In this document: piece by piece, positions 57,140-64,000 of the stretch | Layout of the letters: each line of letters opens with the position of its first letter | How positions within the stretch are numbered: position 1 is the stretch's first letter | DNA from: Thermosipho ferrireducens | GTDB lineage: Bacteria > Thermotogota > Thermotogae > Thermotogales > Fervidobacteriaceae | Length of the DNA stretch: 64,000 nucleotides | NCBI RefSeq assembly: GCF_017358165.1 | Contig: NZ_CP071446.1 | Location: 620,001-684,000, forward strand | Direction: 5' to 3' | Notes under the pieces: generated by a model | What the model was told of the DNA's origin: nothing | Database searches by the model: none | Seen by the model: only the letters and a program-made list of their open reading frames with translations | Translations under genes and position numbers: made by a program

Positions 57140-58123
57140 TTGAAAAGGGTAGTTGCAACAGTAGAAAAAGGTGTAAACTATATATTTCATGTTCTAACAG
57201 TATCCGGTGTGAATTTTCAAAACGATTATACTAAAAAGTATGTTAGCACTATAGATTCAGAAGACTTAAAATTTCTTAAAGAAAACAGAGAATTTTTGAC
57301 TTTTCAAAATGGAGCTGCTTCCGAACTTGTTGATCCGTTAATCTTTTTTCCGGCATACCTTAATCTGGATTCTAAGGAAAAATTAGAAAAGTATTTCAAA
57401 TTGTTAGTTAGAGGTTTGAGAGAAGATAGTAAAAATGATTTTTTGAAAGAGTATGAAGTTCATATAGAAAAGAGAAAATATTGGTTTCCTGAAATTGATT
57501 CCATATGGTTTGAGAAAATAAAGAACAAGGCAAAGTTTATAGAAAAAATGGGATTAATTTATGTAAAAAATTTTTCCGCATATGAGTCATTGGTTTGGCC
57601 AGATGAAAGTAAAAAACTTCAAGAGAAAGCAGAAATTATAAATCGAGAACTTGAAATGCTGAATCTTATAGAGCGCTGGGAAAATATAACAAAACTTAAT
57701 TTTAAATTCGATAAGTATCAGATAGTTCTTGTTTCTTCAATAGAAGGAGGACCAAATGCAAATTCTCTTGGTTATGATAGGAATGTCTTTTATTATGCTA
57801 CAGATTTAGGATGGCTTATTGATTTTGTAAGTCACGAAGTTGGTACGCATATATTGATAGATTTTGGTCTTCCTATAATAAAAAAGTTTATTTCCAATCA
57901 TGAAGAACCGGCTCAAACCGAGATAAAAAAATTTCAGGAGTTTTATATGGCGTATGAATGTCTTGCGCAGTTTTACAATTCTATAGTATTGGACAAAAAG
58001 TTAAGTTATGATTTGAAACAATTTAATTCAAATAGGTATTTAAAGATATATCAGGAGTTGTATGATTCTGGTAAAAATTCTGCGGGGGATATGTTAGGAG
58101 CTGCTTTAAAACGATTTAAATGA
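57140..58123 (+). CDS. DUF1704/MATCAP-like zinc metallopeptidase
   Basis: A 327-residue protein. The core VSHEVGTHILIDFGLP contains HExxxH (His-Glu-Val-Gly-Thr-His), the unusual zinc motif of the DUF1704/MATCAP family, and MAYECLAQFYN 50 residues on corresponds to the QEGLA block with the third ligand Glu. Eukaryotic MATCAP removes the C-terminal tyrosine of tubulin; bacterial members have no known substrate. The start is uncertain: GTG 57131 and 57134 lie inside AAAGGGTGG, TTG 57140 is well spaced. It follows the formyltransferase gene by 20 bp. An R2 run begins just after its stop. Confidence 0.72.
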   Translation: MKRVVATVEKGVNYIFHVLTVSGVNFQNDYTKKYVSTIDSEDLKFLKENREFLTFQNGAASELVDPLIFFPAYLNLDSKEKLEKYFKLLVRGLREDSKNDFLKEYEVHIEKRKYWFPEIDSIWFEKIKNKAKFIEKMGLIYVKNFSAYESLVWPDESKKLQEKAEIINRELEMLNLIERWENITKLNFKFDKYQIVLVSSIEGGPNANSLGYDRNVFYYATDLGWLIDFVSHEVGTHILIDFGLPIIKKFISNHEEPAQTEIKKFQEFYMAYECLAQFYNSIVLDKKLSYDLKQFNSNRYLKIYQELYDSGKNSAGDMLGAALKRFK

Positions 58124-58124
58124 A

Positions 58125-58170
58125 AGGGGTTAGTAGCGAGGTTAGCGAGAGCTTGGCGAGAGTTGTCTAA
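58125..58170. repeat. Short R2 run between the zincin gene and galE
   Basis: TTAGTAGCGAGG, TTAGCGAGAG, CTTGGCGAGAG in tandem, no R1. It lies 30 bp upstream of the galE ribosome-binding site and becomes part of the galE leader if transcribed from the left. Confidence 0.75.
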
Positions 58171-58209
58171 AGGATAAAATTGAAAGAAATATTGAAGGGA
58201 GGAACAAAT

Positions 58210-59202
58210 GTGGCCATATTAGTTGCAGGTGGGGCGGGGTATATAGGTTCGCATGTGTGTAAAATACTTTATAAAAAAGGTTACGAAGTTGTTGTTTATG
58301 ATAATCTTTCTCGTGGTTATAGGGAATTTGCAAAGTGGGGAGAATTTATACCAGGAGATATAGGGGATGTAAGACTTCTGGATAATATATTTAAACATTA
58401 TAAAATTGATGCTGTTATGCATTTCTGTGCTTTTATAGAAGTAGCTGAATCAGTTGTTGATCCCCAGAAGTATTATGAAAATAATGTGGGAAATACATTA
58501 AAATTGTTAGAAGCTATGAGGCAAAATAATGTAAACAAATTTATCTTTTCATCCACTGCAGCCGTTTATGGAATTCCTGAAAAGATTCCAATAAAAGAAG
58601 ATGACAGAAAAATGCCAATAAATCCGTATGGAAAAAGTAAATTAATGGTAGAGCATATTCTTGAGGATTATGATAAAGCGTACGGTTTAAATAGCATTTG
58701 TTTTAGGTATTTTAATGCAGCAGGGGCTGATCCAGATGGAGAGATAGGTGAGGCACACCAACCAGAAACACATTTGATTCCGTTAATTTTAGATGCAGCT
58801 CTTGGCAAAAGAGATAGTATAAAAATATTTGGAACAGATTATAATACAAAAGATGGGACGTGTATAAGAGATTTTGTTCATGTAAATGACTTAGCAGAGG
58901 CTCATGTAAGAGGCTTGGAGTATTTACTTGATGGCGGAGAGACGAATTATTTTAATCTGGGGAGTGGTGAAGGATATTCTGTTCGTGAAGTTATAGAGAC
59001 AGTTAAAAAAGTTACAAAAAAAGATTTTAGAGTAGTCGAAGCAGATAGAAGACCGGGAGATCCTGCGTACTTAGTAGCAGACAGTACAAAAGCAAAAGAA
59101 ATACTTGGATGGAAAACAAAATATTCTCTGGATGAGATAATATTAACTGCCTGGAAATGGCATAGCAGGATTGGCGAAAGTTGGCAATATTGGCGAGGTT
59201 AG
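58210..59202 (+). CDS. galE: UDP-glucose 4-epimerase with repeat-derived C-terminus
   Basis: A 330-residue GalE: VAGGAGYIGSHVCKIL (NAD-binding), FSSTAAVYG (catalytic Ser/Thr), Tyr and Lys of NPYGKSKLMVEHIL, FNAAGADPDGEIGE, and GTDYNTKDGTCIRDFVHVNDLA. It supplies UDP-galactose for surface glycans. AAGGGAGG fits GTG 58210; the longer TTG start at 58180 precedes that site. The normal ending AWKWH is followed by RIGESWQYWRG and TAG, which are encoded by R2 repeat units (GGATTGGCGAAAGTTGGCAA.. and onward): the repeat has replaced the original 3' end. Confidence 0.93.
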   Translation: MAILVAGGAGYIGSHVCKILYKKGYEVVVYDNLSRGYREFAKWGEFIPGDIGDVRLLDNIFKHYKIDAVMHFCAFIEVAESVVDPQKYYENNVGNTLKLLEAMRQNNVNKFIFSSTAAVYGIPEKIPIKEDDRKMPINPYGKSKLMVEHILEDYDKAYGLNSICFRYFNAAGADPDGEIGEAHQPETHLIPLILDAALGKRDSIKIFGTDYNTKDGTCIRDFVHVNDLAEAHVRGLEYLLDGGETNYFNLGSGEGYSVREVIETVKKVTKKDFRVVEADRRPGDPAYLVADSTKAKEILGWKTKYSLDEIILTAWKWHSRIGESWQYWRG

Positions 59203-59495
59203 CGAGGTTGGCGAGAGTTGGCAAGGTTAGTGAAATAAGATCCCTTGTCATTACATTCCTCGGGATGACCTCCTTTTTTTGTCATTCCGAACCCGAAGGG
59301 TGAGGAATCTTATAATTAGCGAGAGTTAGCGAGGTTGGCAAGGCCTGTCCTGAGGAGTGAAACGAGGAAGGATCATGCGAGATTTGGGAAAAAAAACAAG
59401 ATTCCTCGCTTTGCTCGGAATGACAGGGAAAAGGATTGTTATTTCGAGAAACGCAGTGACGAGGAATCTTGTAATTAGTGGAGCTGGTAAAAAAT
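59165..59495. repeat. R1/R2 repeat array entering galE
   Basis: R2 units start inside galE (59169) and run to 59230. Forward R1 (ATCCC/GGGAT about 59238-59270), reverse R1 (about 59280-59310), R2, the GCCTGTCCTGAG variant (59343-59375), forward R1 (ATTCC/GGAAT about 59399-59425) and a degenerate reverse R1 (to 59471) follow. No separate gene. Confidence 0.87.
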
Positions 59496-59536
59496 GAGAA
59501 TATTTTTAATAAGGTGAGAAATTAAAAATTAATTTT

Positions 59537-60289
59537 TTAAAGTTTTTTTGCAACGAGCCTGATGAATCCCACATATTCTCCTGCATCTTTTTTTAAAATA
59601 GCTGTATCTTCAGGCCACGGATTTTTGCCCGTGAAGTCCTGGGCCTCTTTCCATTGAACATACAAATTACATCCGTCTGGCATTGTGTCGGCTACTTTTA
59701 TTTCTACTAAGCCAGTTCTATCCCATAACTTTTTCCACCAGTCAACTGTATGCCAGCTCCAGCAATCCTGTCCCCAGAAATTTTTTAAATGTTCTGGTAT
59801 GCCATTCTCAAAATCTTTCATTAACCCCGGGACAACTATTCCAATAATTCCTCCTGGAGAAAGAAATTTTTGTAAATAATTTAAGTACAAATCGTCTGTT
59901 CCAAAATAGATGTACGAATCAATGCAGATAATTGCATCAAAAAAGTTCTCAGCAAAAGGCATGTTTCTTGCATCGCCCTGGATTGGGAATACCATATCTT
60001 TAACACCTTCTTCTATAATTCTTTTCCAGTTGTCCGTGGGGTTAATCCAGAGGTCGTATGACCATACTTTTACTCCAAACTCTTTAGCAAGAAATATGCT
60101 TGAGATTGCTTTTCCACTTCCCAGATCAAGAACTCTCATGTTGGGTTTTAGATCTATTTTTTTGCAAAGCCATTCAGTTAACCATAAAACATTGGGGCCC
60201 ATTGAATTTTCAAGAATCCATTCAGGATTATATTTATTGGACAAAGGGAATTTCTCATTGTATAGAATATTTGTTAAATTTTTTGCCAT
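59537..60289 (-). CDS. SAM-dependent methyltransferase
   Basis: A 250-residue class I methyltransferase. Motif I MRVLDLGSGKAISSIFLAKEFG (in part), post-I Asp in VWSYDLWINPTDNW, IICIDSYIYFGTDDLYLNYL and LSPGGIIGIVVPG. The family is common in Firmicutes and Thermotogota and acts on small molecules; the substrate is unknown. AAGGAGGAT fits ATG 60289 better than ATG 60313. It is 13 bp after the CPBP gene and co-transcribed with it. Confidence 0.82.
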   Translation of the reverse strand: MAKNLTNILYNEKFPLSNKYNPEWILENSMGPNVLWLTEWLCKKIDLKPNMRVLDLGSGKAISSIFLAKEFGVKVWSYDLWINPTDNWKRIIEEGVKDMVFPIQGDARNMPFAENFFDAIICIDSYIYFGTDDLYLNYLQKFLSPGGIIGIVVPGLMKDFENGIPEHLKNFWGQDCWSWHTVDWWKKLWDRTGLVEIKVADTMPDGCNLYVQWKEAQDFTGKNPWPEDTAILKKDAGEYVGFIRLVAKKL

Positions 60290-60302
60290 CTTAAATCCTC
60301 CT

Positions 60303-61175
60303 TCATATTTCACTGATTTTGATCGCTTTTTCTGCCAATGTTTTTGGATCCATAGTGATAACTATTACTATTGATAGTAATGTTATTAATATAAGACTAT
60401 AAATTCTTCCACGTTCGGTTAATGGGATAAGTTCGCCTGTAAAGTTAATAGTAAAGTGGAAAAGTATAGCGGACAATGTACTACGGTTGGTATTATTGTA
60501 AATCCATGTAAAGAGAATAGAAATAATAATTGGTCCGAGTATGTATAACCAGAAATCTAATGTACCGAATTTTAGCTGTTCATACTGGAAGGTGCCTTTT
60601 ATAAAAAAGAGCGGGATATGCCAGAAAGACCACACAGTTCCTAAAATAAAGCTCGAGACAAGTGCATTGTATTTTGTTTGCAATCCATCTAAAGCATAAC
60701 CGCGCCAGCCCAGTTCTTCAGGGATTGGCCCAAAAAGCAAAACAAATATGGCGAACGGCAGAATTTTCCAGGGATTTGATATTAAATTTTTAGCAGTTTC
60801 AAATGAAGGCAGGTGTGTTCCTGTGATGAGACTTGCCAGAGTAATAATGGCATGTATTAAAGGGAAGATTATTATAATTATCAAAAACCATTTTTTTCCA
60901 ATCTGTTTGAAAGAGAACACGCGGTGCCAGTAGTCTTTCCAGCGTTCTTTATTGTTACTTTTAGAAATAAGAAAAATTTCTGCAAATGTTGGACCAAATA
61001 ATCCTAAAGCTCCAAATATTATTCCCGGAACTTTCCAGACGTTCCAGCCTGATAATATAATCCACATCCAGAAAAACCACGAAATGCTCAGCGTAAGGAT
61101 GAAGAATATCCAGGGATTTGAATTTTCATAAATTTTAATAGTTACTTTATTTGATTTTTGCAGAGAATTTAACAT
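60303..61175 (-). CDS. CPBP-family intramembrane metalloprotease
   Basis: A 290-residue protein with about eight helices and the CPBP (CAAX protease/bacteriocin-processing) motifs: FGPIPEELGWRGYALDGLQ (EExxxR), FILGTVWSFWHIPLFF (FxxxH), and a third block FHFTINFTGE (H/N). Such proteins cleave within membranes or confer bacteriocin self-immunity; the target is unknown. It starts near a repeat array and leads the two-gene operon with the methyltransferase. Confidence 0.85.
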   Translation of the reverse strand: MLNSLQKSNKVTIKIYENSNPWIFFILTLSISWFFWMWIILSGWNVWKVPGIIFGALGLFGPTFAEIFLISKSNNKERWKDYWHRVFSFKQIGKKWFLIIIIIFPLIHAIITLASLITGTHLPSFETAKNLISNPWKILPFAIFVLLFGPIPEELGWRGYALDGLQTKYNALVSSFILGTVWSFWHIPLFFIKGTFQYEQLKFGTLDFWLYILGPIIISILFTWIYNNTNRSTLSAILFHFTINFTGELIPLTERGRIYSLILITLLSIVIVITMDPKTLAEKAIKISEI

Positions 61176-61214
61176 AGAATACTCCTTATGATTTTTTATG
61201 ATTATAACATATAT

Positions 61215-61515
61215 TTGGCGAGAGTTGGCAAGGTTAGTGAAATAAGATCCCTTGTCATTACATTCCTCGGGATGACACGAAAAAGGGTGTCATTCCGAGG
61301 AGCGCACGCGACGAGGAATCTTACCCCACTCATGTCATTCCGAACCCGAAGGGTGAGGAATCTTTTAATTAGCGAGAATTAGCGAGGTTGGCAAGGCCTG
61401 TCCTGAGGAGTGAAACGAGGAAAGATCATGCGAGAGTTAGTAAAATAAGATCCTTTGCCTTCCCGCTTCTCAAGATGACATCCTCCTCACATTTGTTCAG
61501 AATGATAATAAAGGA
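61215..61515. repeat. R1/R2 repeat array
   Basis: R2 (61216-61237), forward R1 (ATCCC/GGGAT about 61245-61277), reverse R1 copies (about 61288-61321 and 61333-61364), R2 (61369-61392), the GCCTGTCCTGAG variant (61396-61430) and a degenerate forward R1 (about 61446-61480). It lies between two minus-strand genes. Confidence 0.87.
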
Positions 61516-61566
61516 AGATTTTTTTAAATATCATTTTACGTAAGAGGACAGGGTTATGTATATGTC

Positions 61567-62820
61567 TCAAGTATTTAGTTTTATAATGACTTCATTTTTG
61601 GTTTTAATTAGATTTCCTTGAATGTTACCAAGCTCCTCGATCATGATATTTTTTTCGCTTGTTATTTCTGGCTTCTTGTTTGAAAAGAAAATAATTTTTT
61701 TGTATTGCCAGATTTCATTTTCCAGTTCAGACATAACAGGTCCTTTTATAAATAGTTCTTTTCCTTTCAACTTGACTTTTAAAAAGTTTTTATGCAAAAG
61801 TTTGTTGCCTTGTTTTATAATGTTCATAGGGTCGAATCCTGCCAGGTTGAAATTTCCTTCTAAAATGATTTTATGGCCACTATTTTTTTCAAAAGTTTCA
61901 AAAGCTTTATTAATAGAATTTCGATACTTTTCTATAAGTCTTTGTGCTAACTCTTTTGTTTGTTCATCTACATGTAAATCTTTATGTTTAATTGGAAAGT
62001 TTATGTTGTCAAGAAGAAAATTATAAAGGTATTTTTGTGAAGTAGTGTAATTTGTTTTCCAATCTGGTGTTATGTAATCAAGAATCAGGGAAATATACAT
62101 ACCAGAAGAATAACAACTTGCTCTAAAATTGCTTAAATCTTTAACTTTTGCTAAATTTTGGCCAAATAATGCGATTATGAAATCTTTTGGTAAATTACTT
62201 TCGTCGAGTAACCCCCTGTATTCTACATACATAGCTGTTCCTTCCATGCTCTCTAATCCGAGTTCATAGTCTAAGAAACTGCCTATTAGTTCCCGTCTTT
62301 TTTCTCTGTAAATAACAAATTTTTGCAGATTTTCCATTTTTAATTTCTTATTATTTTCAAAAACGGCCTTTAGAAGATATTTTCTCTCAAGGATTCTTAA
62401 AGAAATGTTTTCTGGTGTGTATGGATATTGAAAGGCAAGGAATTCATTGGCGAATCTTTTATCATTGTTTAAAAATTGAAAACCATGGAAAATCTCATGG
62501 ACTATTTTTGAATAAAAAAAAGCAAATGTTTCAAATTCTTCAACGGTTGATAAATCCCAGATACCTATATACTTTCCGTTATAATTGATAGCGGTATTAC
62601 CAACAAAACGTTCATTCCATGGTCCTACGAACACACCCTGTTCTTCTTCAAAATTTTCAGGTGGTTTATCAAGTCCTATGATGTATACGTGAGAATCGTT
62701 ATAAAAAGCTATTGGAAGTGGAGAAAAATTTTCCCAGTATTGAGAGAGTTTGCCACTATTTATTTTTTCATATACAGTTTTAAGTGTTTTAATGATACTC
62801 TTTTTGTTTTTCAAATTCAT
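61567..62820 (-). CDS. Putative gluzincin-type metallopeptidase
   Basis: A 417-residue protein without signal peptide. IVHEIFHGFQF carries HExxH (His108, Glu109, His112), and about 85 residues on GLESMEGTAMYVEYRG gives a Glu in the E-x-x-x-A/Y pattern of gluzincins. The C-terminal 120 residues are beta-rich (ILEGNFNLAGFDP, LKVKLKGKELFIKGPV). I do not recognise a named family and the substrate is unknown. AGGAGG lies before the ATG. Its own unit, bounded by a repeat array downstream. Confidence 0.7.
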   Translation of the reverse strand: MNLKNKKSIIKTLKTVYEKINSGKLSQYWENFSPLPIAFYNDSHVYIIGLDKPPENFEEEQGVFVGPWNERFVGNTAINYNGKYIGIWDLSTVEEFETFAFFYSKIVHEIFHGFQFLNNDKRFANEFLAFQYPYTPENISLRILERKYLLKAVFENNKKLKMENLQKFVIYREKRRELIGSFLDYELGLESMEGTAMYVEYRGLLDESNLPKDFIIALFGQNLAKVKDLSNFRASCYSSGMYISLILDYITPDWKTNYTTSQKYLYNFLLDNINFPIKHKDLHVDEQTKELAQRLIEKYRNSINKAFETFEKNSGHKIILEGNFNLAGFDPMNIIKQGNKLLHKNFLKVKLKGKELFIKGPVMSELENEIWQYKKIIFFSNKKPEITSEKNIMIEELGNIQGNLIKTKNEVIIKLNT

Positions 62821-62943
62821 GAAACAACCTCCTTAGTGTATTTAATATATTTAGACATACAACAAAATTTAATAATGATATTATATCAACACCTAAGCAT
62901 ATAGTGTTAGTTTACTATGGAACATTCCAACAAGATTCATCGA

Positions 62944-62972
62944 TTGACAGTAAAATAAGATCATGTTAAAAT
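62944..62972 (+). promoter_or_regulatory. Promoter of the small membrane protein gene
   Basis: TTGACA (62944-62949), a 17-bp spacer and TAAAAT (62967-62972), followed by the gene at 63034 with AGAAGGGGG as ribosome-binding site. Confidence 0.75.
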
Positions 62973-63033
62973 TTACGTAATATTTATTGCGGGTAGTGAA
63001 ATATATAACAAATACTCAGAAGGGGGCTGTTGT

Positions 63034-63588
63034 ATGAATTTGAAAGAGCTTAAAGAAGAATTATCCGTAAAATGTAAAAACGGTGTGGCGTTTTTGTCAT
63101 CAGCTGTTGTGGTGTGGGCTGTTATGCTTATGATATTGGTTTCAAAATTTACACTTGAGACGAAAAATTCTTTAATTTTATGGTCAACGGCGTTGTTATT
63201 TCCTCTTGCTATGGCTTTTTCCAAACTTTTCAAAGCGCAGTGGAAAGTTGATAGTAATCCTCTCTCTATTTTAGGATTTTATTTGAATATAGCCCAGCTT
63301 GTGTATTATCCAATAGTAGTTTGGGCGATGATAAGAAGACCTGAAGAAATGATTATTTTTCTTGGAATAATAACAAGTGCGCATCTTTTTCCTTACGGTT
63401 GGTATTACAATACTAAGGTTTATATGATAATGTCAATTTTTATGTCGGTGTCAATTTTGCTTATTGGACTTAGAACAGATGTTGAAACTTTGTGGATTAT
63501 TCCCCTGTTTATGATATCTTTTCTGGTTATACTTGTAGTACTTTTGTATAAGGATTATATGAGAAAGGAAAGAATTAGTAAGAGTTAA
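63034..63588 (+). CDS. Small membrane protein, DUF7010-like
   Basis: A 184-residue protein with five or six helices (VVVWAVMLMILVSKF, LILWSTALLFPLAMAF, ILGFYLNIAQLVYYPIVVWAM in part, MIIFLGIITSAHLFPYGWYY, MSIFMSVSILLIGL, LFMISFLVILVVLLY). The central AHLFPYGWYYN resembles DUF7010 proteins, whose function is not known. The last codons (ERISKS) and the TAA stop fall in a degenerate R2 unit (GAATTAGTAAGAGTTAAC). Confidence 0.7.
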   Translation: MNLKELKEELSVKCKNGVAFLSSAVVVWAVMLMILVSKFTLETKNSLILWSTALLFPLAMAFSKLFKAQWKVDSNPLSILGFYLNIAQLVYYPIVVWAMIRRPEEMIIFLGIITSAHLFPYGWYYNTKVYMIMSIFMSVSILLIGLRTDVETLWIIPLFMISFLVILVVLLYKDYMRKERISKS

Positions 63589-63935
63589 CAAAATCGGTGA
63601 GGTTGGCGAGATTAGTCCCTGCCTGTGTCATTCCGAGGAGCGCACGCGACGAGGAATCTTATAATTAGCGAGAGTTGGCAAGGCCTGTCCTGAGGAGTGA
63701 AACGACGAAGGATCTTGCGAGGTGGCGAGATTGGTGAAATAAGATCCCTCGTCATTACATTCCTCGGGATGACATCCCCCTCACATACGTTCGGAATGAC
63801 AAAAAACGGCGAAGTTAGCGAGTGTTGGCGGAATTGGTAAAGAGTAAAATCCTTCGCTACGCCCAGGATGACATTTCCCTCACGTTTACTCGGGATGGAA
63901 GATTCATTTTTAAATCATTCCGGGGAACGAGAAGA
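63570..63935. repeat. R1/R2 repeat array at the right edge
   Basis: R2 begins inside the preceding gene and runs to about 63617. Then reverse R1 (63627-63660), the GCCTGTCCTGAG variant (63683-63716), R2, forward R1 (ATCCC/GGGAT about 63740-63773; others degenerate) and a last reverse R1 copy (about 63913-63933) that overlaps the end of a minus-strand gene. Confidence 0.85.
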
Positions 63936-64000
63936 TATAGATTTTTGATTTACAATGGCTAAAAGTTTATTTTTGAACTCTTCTGAATTTATTTTTATTG
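63915..64000 (-). CDS. Partial gene entering from the right, C-terminus only
   Basis: On the minus strand the frame is open from the window edge for 27 codons, reading INSEEFKNKLLAIVNQKSIS and then SRSPE before TGA at 63915-63917. The composition looks coding (amphipathic helix). The last residues and the stop are encoded by a reverse R1 repeat copy. The rest of the gene lies outside the window, so no product can be named. Confidence 0.4.
   Translation of the reverse strand, partial: IKINSEEFKNKLLAIVNQKSISSRSPE

Overview
The window is an AT-rich bacterial chromosome segment. It almost certainly comes from a member of the Thermotogota, possibly a Thermosipho/Fervidobacterium-like lineage; the genus is a guess. 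The evidence is the gene content and order: a trimeric electron-bifurcating [FeFe]-hydrogenase operon preceded by a sensory hydrogenase and a PP2C phosphatase and followed by rex (the Thermotoga maritima TM1420-TM1427 arrangement), a TM287/TM288-type heterodimeric ABC exporter, a large flagellar/chemotaxis operon, and many strong GGAGG ribosome-binding sites with GTG/TTG starts.

Layout. 0.2-1.4 kb: a three-gene toxin-antitoxin-chaperone (TAC) module with a HigB-like toxin (apparently frameshifted in an A7 run), a HigA-like antitoxin and a SecB-like chaperone. 2.4-8.6 kb: a LysM/HAD acid phosphatase, a GNAT remnant behind a MATE exporter, an AAA ATPase with a PD-(D/E)XK tail, and an amidohydrolase. 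9.2-18.6 kb: two glycosyltransferases, nagA, a MarR-controlled ABC exporter pair, an exported beta-rich protein and an AbiEii-type nucleotidyltransferase pair. 19.0-27.0 kb: the hydrogenase operon and rex. 27.2-30.3 kb: three tRNAs (Glu, Arg, Lys), infC-rpmI-rplT behind a structured leader, rpsB and tmk. 30.3-40.3 kb (minus strand): one long operon running GGDEF-like protein, truA, an unknown exported protein, tlyA, an unknown, cheA, cheW, cheY, fliO, fliP, fliQ. 40.8-50.4 kb: an ion transporter, yqeH, pduL, a ferritin-like protein, punA, a chemoreceptor, fliR, flhB and a YjjG-like phosphatase. 50.5-56.2 kb: a surface-polysaccharide block enclosed by 49-bp inverted IS ends. 56.3-63.6 kb: a formyltransferase-like protein, a DUF1704/MATCAP-like zincin, galE, a methyltransferase, a CPBP protease, a gluzincin-like protein and a small membrane protein.

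The most unusual feature is an interspersed repeat system at the ends of transcription units and absent from operon interiors. It has two parts: R1, an imperfect hairpin with ends AAGAT..../....ATGACA whose stem varies in a compensated way (ATTCC with GGAAT, ATCCC with GGGAT, ATCCT with AGGAT), and R2, tandem 8-10-nt units of TTGGCGAGG/TTAGCGAGA type. R1 copies often face each other across an R2 run. Several genes (SecB-like, ferritin-like, galE, the 63.0-kb membrane protein and a partial gene at the right edge) end inside the repeat, which supplies their stop codons and sometimes their last residues.

A second recurring oddity is missing canonical start codons. infC (AUC), fliO (AUA), flhB (AUA overlapping the fliR stop), the unknown gene behind truA, and possibly an IS orfA lack a usable AUG/GUG/UUG where homology, ribosome-binding site or signal-peptide evidence puts the start.
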